Part shown: in pieces, positions 19,212-21,083 of the stretch | Layout: each line of letters opens with the position of its first letter | How positions within the stretch are numbered: position 1 is the stretch's first letter | Source of the DNA: a virus | DNA: 21,083 bases | IMG/VR virus record: IMGVR_UViG_3300020452_000255 | Span: 1 to 21,083 of that record | Strand: one strand, 5' to 3' | Notes under the pieces: generated by a model | Databases searched by the model: none | Seen by the model: only the letters and a program-made list of their open reading frames with translations | What the model was told of the DNA's origin: nothing | Made by a program: the position numbers and the translations under genes

Positions 19212-19516
19212 TCTTCTTTCTTTTTAGGATCAGGAGATTTGTTATTAGATTTACTATTGGATGTAGTTAAACCAAAAGTAGCAAGTGCACCAGTAAAAAC
19301 AGAAGCAACAAATGTTATATCACCACCACTCTGACCTTTTTTGATCATTGGTAGTTCAACATAGTTAAGAGTGATAATAAAACCACTCCAAATAACAACA
19401 CCTAAGCGGACGAAAGTTCCAAGGATTTGTAATTCATCTTCTGTATTTTCTTTTACTTTGGCTAAGAAGTTTCTAGAGTTTTCGGTGGGTTCTTCTTTTT
19501 TGTTATTTTGTTCCAT
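19208..19516 (-). CDS. Putative holin (two membrane segments)
   Basis: 102 residues. A charged N-terminus (KKEEPTENS) is followed by a first hydrophobic segment near 36-52 (VRLGVVIWSGFIITLNYV), a short loop KKGQSGGD, a second segment near 67-83 (TFVASVFTGALATFGL), and a Lys/Asp-rich tail. That is the class II holin layout, and the gene sits in the late cassette with secreted proteins. No lysozyme is visible in the window, so lysis partners may be elsewhere. The start overlaps the end of the proline-rich gene by 55 bases. Confidence 0.62.
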   Translation of the reverse strand: MEQNNKKEEPTENSRNFLAKVKENTEDELQILGTFVRLGVVIWSGFIITLNYVELPMIKKGQSGGDITFVASVFTGALATFGLTTSNSKSNNKSPDPKKKEE

Positions 19517-19923
19517 ACTTGCTTAATTATGGGTTTCATAATCATCACTAAATATTTGAATAGTGATGTCGCAGCAAGGGTAGCACCTACAGAGATGAAT
19601 GCTGTAGTCGCTGCAGTTGTCATGATCGTAGTAGTTGGCATTGGAACTTCAATGTCCGTAAATGGAACCTGTACGATCTGAGCTTCCGGTGGAGTTATTT
19701 GTGGTGTGTGTTTAGGTGATTTAGTTTTAGTAGCTTCAGCTTCTGAAGAATCATCAGGGTCGGTACCCTCAATACCTGGAGGTGGTCTTAATGTATTTGG
19801 AGGTACCACTAATGGCTTATAAGACGGCACATCAGCTCTTGGCACCTCAAGTATTGGTATGGGTAGAAAAGGAGCCTCAGGAAGGCTTAAAGAGGGTAGT
19901 TGTGGGGGATTAACCCACTCCAT
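19462..19923 (-). CDS. Proline-rich protein with C-terminal membrane helix (153 residues)
   Basis: The first 60 residues are proline-rich (NPPQLPSLSLPEAPFLPIPILEVP, then LRPPPGIEGTDPDD), the middle carries acidic and Thr-rich segments, and a hydrophobic helix (TTAATTAFISVGATLAATSLF, about 100-120) is followed by a strongly basic end. This is typical of a conserved but uncharacterised cyanophage late protein that I recall next to the short 53-residue gene. A role at the envelope or in the tail is suggested only by the membrane helix. Confidence 0.68.
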   Translation of the reverse strand: MEWVNPPQLPSLSLPEAPFLPIPILEVPRADVPSYKPLVVPPNTLRPPPGIEGTDPDDSSEAEATKTKSPKHTPQITPPEAQIVQVPFTDIEVPMPTTTIMTTAATTAFISVGATLAATSLFKYLVMIMKPIIKQVWNKITKKKNPPKTLETS

Positions 19924-20084
19924 TACTCATCTCCAAACAAACCGCGTTCGATAAAATCGACAGCTTGATCATCTACTGTGTTGTCTGTTGTAGAAGCCAA
20001 CTTACGTAGTAGGTCAACAATTAATCGTTTGACATTTGGAGAGTGGATAAATGAGAATAGAATTGGACGGATAAGGGTTAGCAT
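19923..20084 (-). CDS. Small conserved cyanophage protein (53 residues)
   Basis: ATG at 20084 (MLTLIRPILFSFIHSPNVKR) just after the stop of the upstream gene; an in-frame ATG at 20105 would overlap that gene. The sequence has an N-terminal hydrophobic helix then VKRLIVDLLRKLASTTDNTVDDQAVDFIERGLFG, a pattern I recall from marine cyanophages next to tail fibre genes. Its stop shares bases with the next ATG (TAATG). Function unknown. Confidence 0.68.
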   Translation of the reverse strand: MLTLIRPILFSFIHSPNVKRLIVDLLRKLASTTDNTVDDQAVDFIERGLFGDE

Positions 20085-20086
20085 AA

Positions 20087-20572
20087 TTAAATAGGTGTAG
20101 GCCATGCCGTAGCAATGGCAGGGTTAGTTACGTCGTTACCATCAGAATCTTTGACGGTAGGTTGACCAAATAGAAGTTCTTTTAGAGCAGGTACATCAGC
20201 GGCATTGCTAATCTCTGTCTGACGTGTATTACAGGAAGTCCTTATAGAAGCTCGGTAAGTTTTCCAAGCAGATGGGATGTTAGTTCCAGTCTCTTTAGCT
20301 TTAATAACACGCCAGTCACTAGAAGTTAGGAGTGAAGCTGCAATGTCACTTTGAGTATCAGACCACTGTGTTTTTAATTCGTTAAGATCTTTAGGTGTTG
20401 TTGTATTCCAGTAGAAACGTTCGTCATATGTGTCTGGATCAGCAACTTCACTAATACCAATAGCTTTCTTTTCGTCCAGTGAAGTCAACCTCAGCCAATT
20501 CGCTGGATATTGGATATCATTATGTGTAAATGCCTGGTCATACGACAGGGGCTTTTCATTTAAAATAAGCAT
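20087..20572 (-). CDS. Tail-fibre-associated protein (161 residues)
   Basis: Follows directly after the tail fibre. N-terminal TLDEKKAIGISEVADPDTYDERFYW and C-terminal LLTSSDWRVIKAKETGTNIPSAWKTYRASIRT match the form of phage proteins that end with an SDW-x-V-x-x-A-x-E-x-G-x-x-(I/V)P-x-W-x-x-YR module, known from tail fibre assembly (XkdW-like) proteins. It probably helps fold or attach the fibre. The leader TAATTAACT before its ATG is nearly the same as that before the 549-residue gene. Confidence 0.65.
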   Translation of the reverse strand: MLILNEKPLSYDQAFTHNDIQYPANWLRLTSLDEKKAIGISEVADPDTYDERFYWNTTTPKDLNELKTQWSDTQSDIAASLLTSSDWRVIKAKETGTNIPSAWKTYRASIRTSCNTRQTEISNAADVPALKELLFGQPTVKDSDGNDVTNPAIATAWPTPI

Positions 20573-20582
20573 AGTTAATTAG

Positions 20583-21083
20583 TTAGCGAGCGCGTGCAGT
20601 TTTAAAGGGATGTTCGGCTACGGCATAATATACATAAGTAACACCGTTTGAGTTGAACCTGGCATTGCTATTTCTTAGCTTAAATCCATTTGAAAGAATG
20701 TCAGTATTGTATGCACTGTTGGTAAATTCTTGCTGATTTGTATTAGCCTTGATAAGAAAATTACTTACATTAAACGTTGCGCGTGCTGTATCCAAGATAA
20801 CCCAATCTTCGCCAGAAATACTAGATGCTCTTAGCAATATAAATGCAGGACGAAAATTTGTATTTACAAAAACACCGTCTCCTGAACCATTTCCTACATA
20901 TGAACCAACGGTGGAATACCCAGGAATTGATGATATGCAATAGGCCAAAAAAGTATTATTTACGTTATTTGCACCTGACGTAAAAACAGTAGATGTTGGA
21001 GCTGTGTCGTTCCAATAGTTAGCGCTAGTAGCTGCTGCATCTTGACCATCTAATTGTAGTGCTTTAGTCCAGCCAAGACTTTG
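20583..21083 (-). CDS. Tail fibre or host-recognition protein, C-terminal part (N-terminus off the right edge)
   Basis: The frame is open to the window edge, giving 166 residues; the TTG at 20948 is internal, not a start. The domain YCISSIPGYSTVGSYVGNGSGDGVFVNTNFRPAFILLRASS, followed by WVILDT and SNGFKLRNSNARFNSNGVTYVYYAVAEHPFKTARAR, is the recurrent C-terminal domain of marine phage tail fibres (GYSxxGSYxGNG...DGxFVxxxFRPAFxLLK...YxAxAExPFK), probably the receptor-binding end. It lies at the start of the late cassette seen here. Confidence 0.82.
   Translation of the reverse strand, partial: QSLGWTKALQLDGQDAAATSANYWNDTAPTSTVFTSGANNVNNTFLAYCISSIPGYSTVGSYVGNGSGDGVFVNTNFRPAFILLRASSISGEDWVILDTARATFNVSNFLIKANTNQQEFTNSAYNTDILSNGFKLRNSNARFNSNGVTYVYYAVAEHPFKTARAR

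Overview
This window is part of a lytic, T7-like (Autographiviridae-type) podovirus genome. All convincing genes lie on the minus strand, tightly packed with ATGA, TAATG and TGATG overlaps. The host is most likely a cyanobacterium. The single-subunit RNA polymerase, gp2.5-type SSB, endonuclease I, primase-helicase, DNA polymerase A, 5'-3' exonuclease, MazG and ribonucleotide reductase follow the order seen in cyanopodoviruses. ThyX and a small NblA-like (phycobilisome degradation adaptor) gene support the same host range. The sequence is AT-rich and contains no tRNA or CRISPR array that I can see.

Reading in the direction of transcription, from high to low coordinates: (1) 21083-18161 is a late cassette with the C-terminal end of a tail fibre, a tail-fibre-associated protein, small membrane and proline-rich proteins, a probable holin, two secreted or membrane-anchored proteins and a membrane-anchored coiled-coil protein. 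(2) 18157-13279 is the packaging region: small terminase subunit, a basic protein, an HNH endonuclease, a 549-residue protein with an HNH-like C-terminal domain, a small sulfotransferase-like protein, and the large terminase subunit. (3) 13278-12054 holds thyX between two gene-poor stretches rich in inverted repeats. A T7-like genome normally has its termini between the terminase and the first early gene, so the window probably reads across the joined ends of a circularised or concatemeric assembly. (4) 12053-9668 is the early region, with about nine very small genes. It is served by three near-identical sigma70-type promoters (TTGACT, 17 bp, CATACT with TGC before the -10), includes two KTSC-like paralogues, and ends in an ArdA-like antirestriction gene and a strong intrinsic terminator. 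(5) 9518-6490 has three or four small genes and the phage RNA polymerase. (6) 6490-1 is the replication and nucleotide-metabolism operon: SSB, endonuclease I, primase-helicase, a split DNA polymerase (exonuclease and polymerase domains in separate frames), exonuclease, NblA-like, DUF3310-like, MazG-like and the start of a ribonucleotide reductase, which runs off the left edge.

Inferred programme: host RNA polymerase transcribes the early anti-host genes from the repeated promoters. The phage RNA polymerase then reads the replication and late genes, possibly from promoters containing a 16-bp element that occurs twice (inside the polymerase gene and just downstream of terL). Endonuclease I, ribonucleotide reductase, MazG and ThyX recycle or make nucleotides, while the NblA-like protein could mobilise host phycobilisomes. 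The parts most worth a second look are the NblA-like gene, the split polymerase, the two promoter families, the dyad-rich presumptive genome-end region, and the HNH and sulfotransferase cargo between the two terminase genes.
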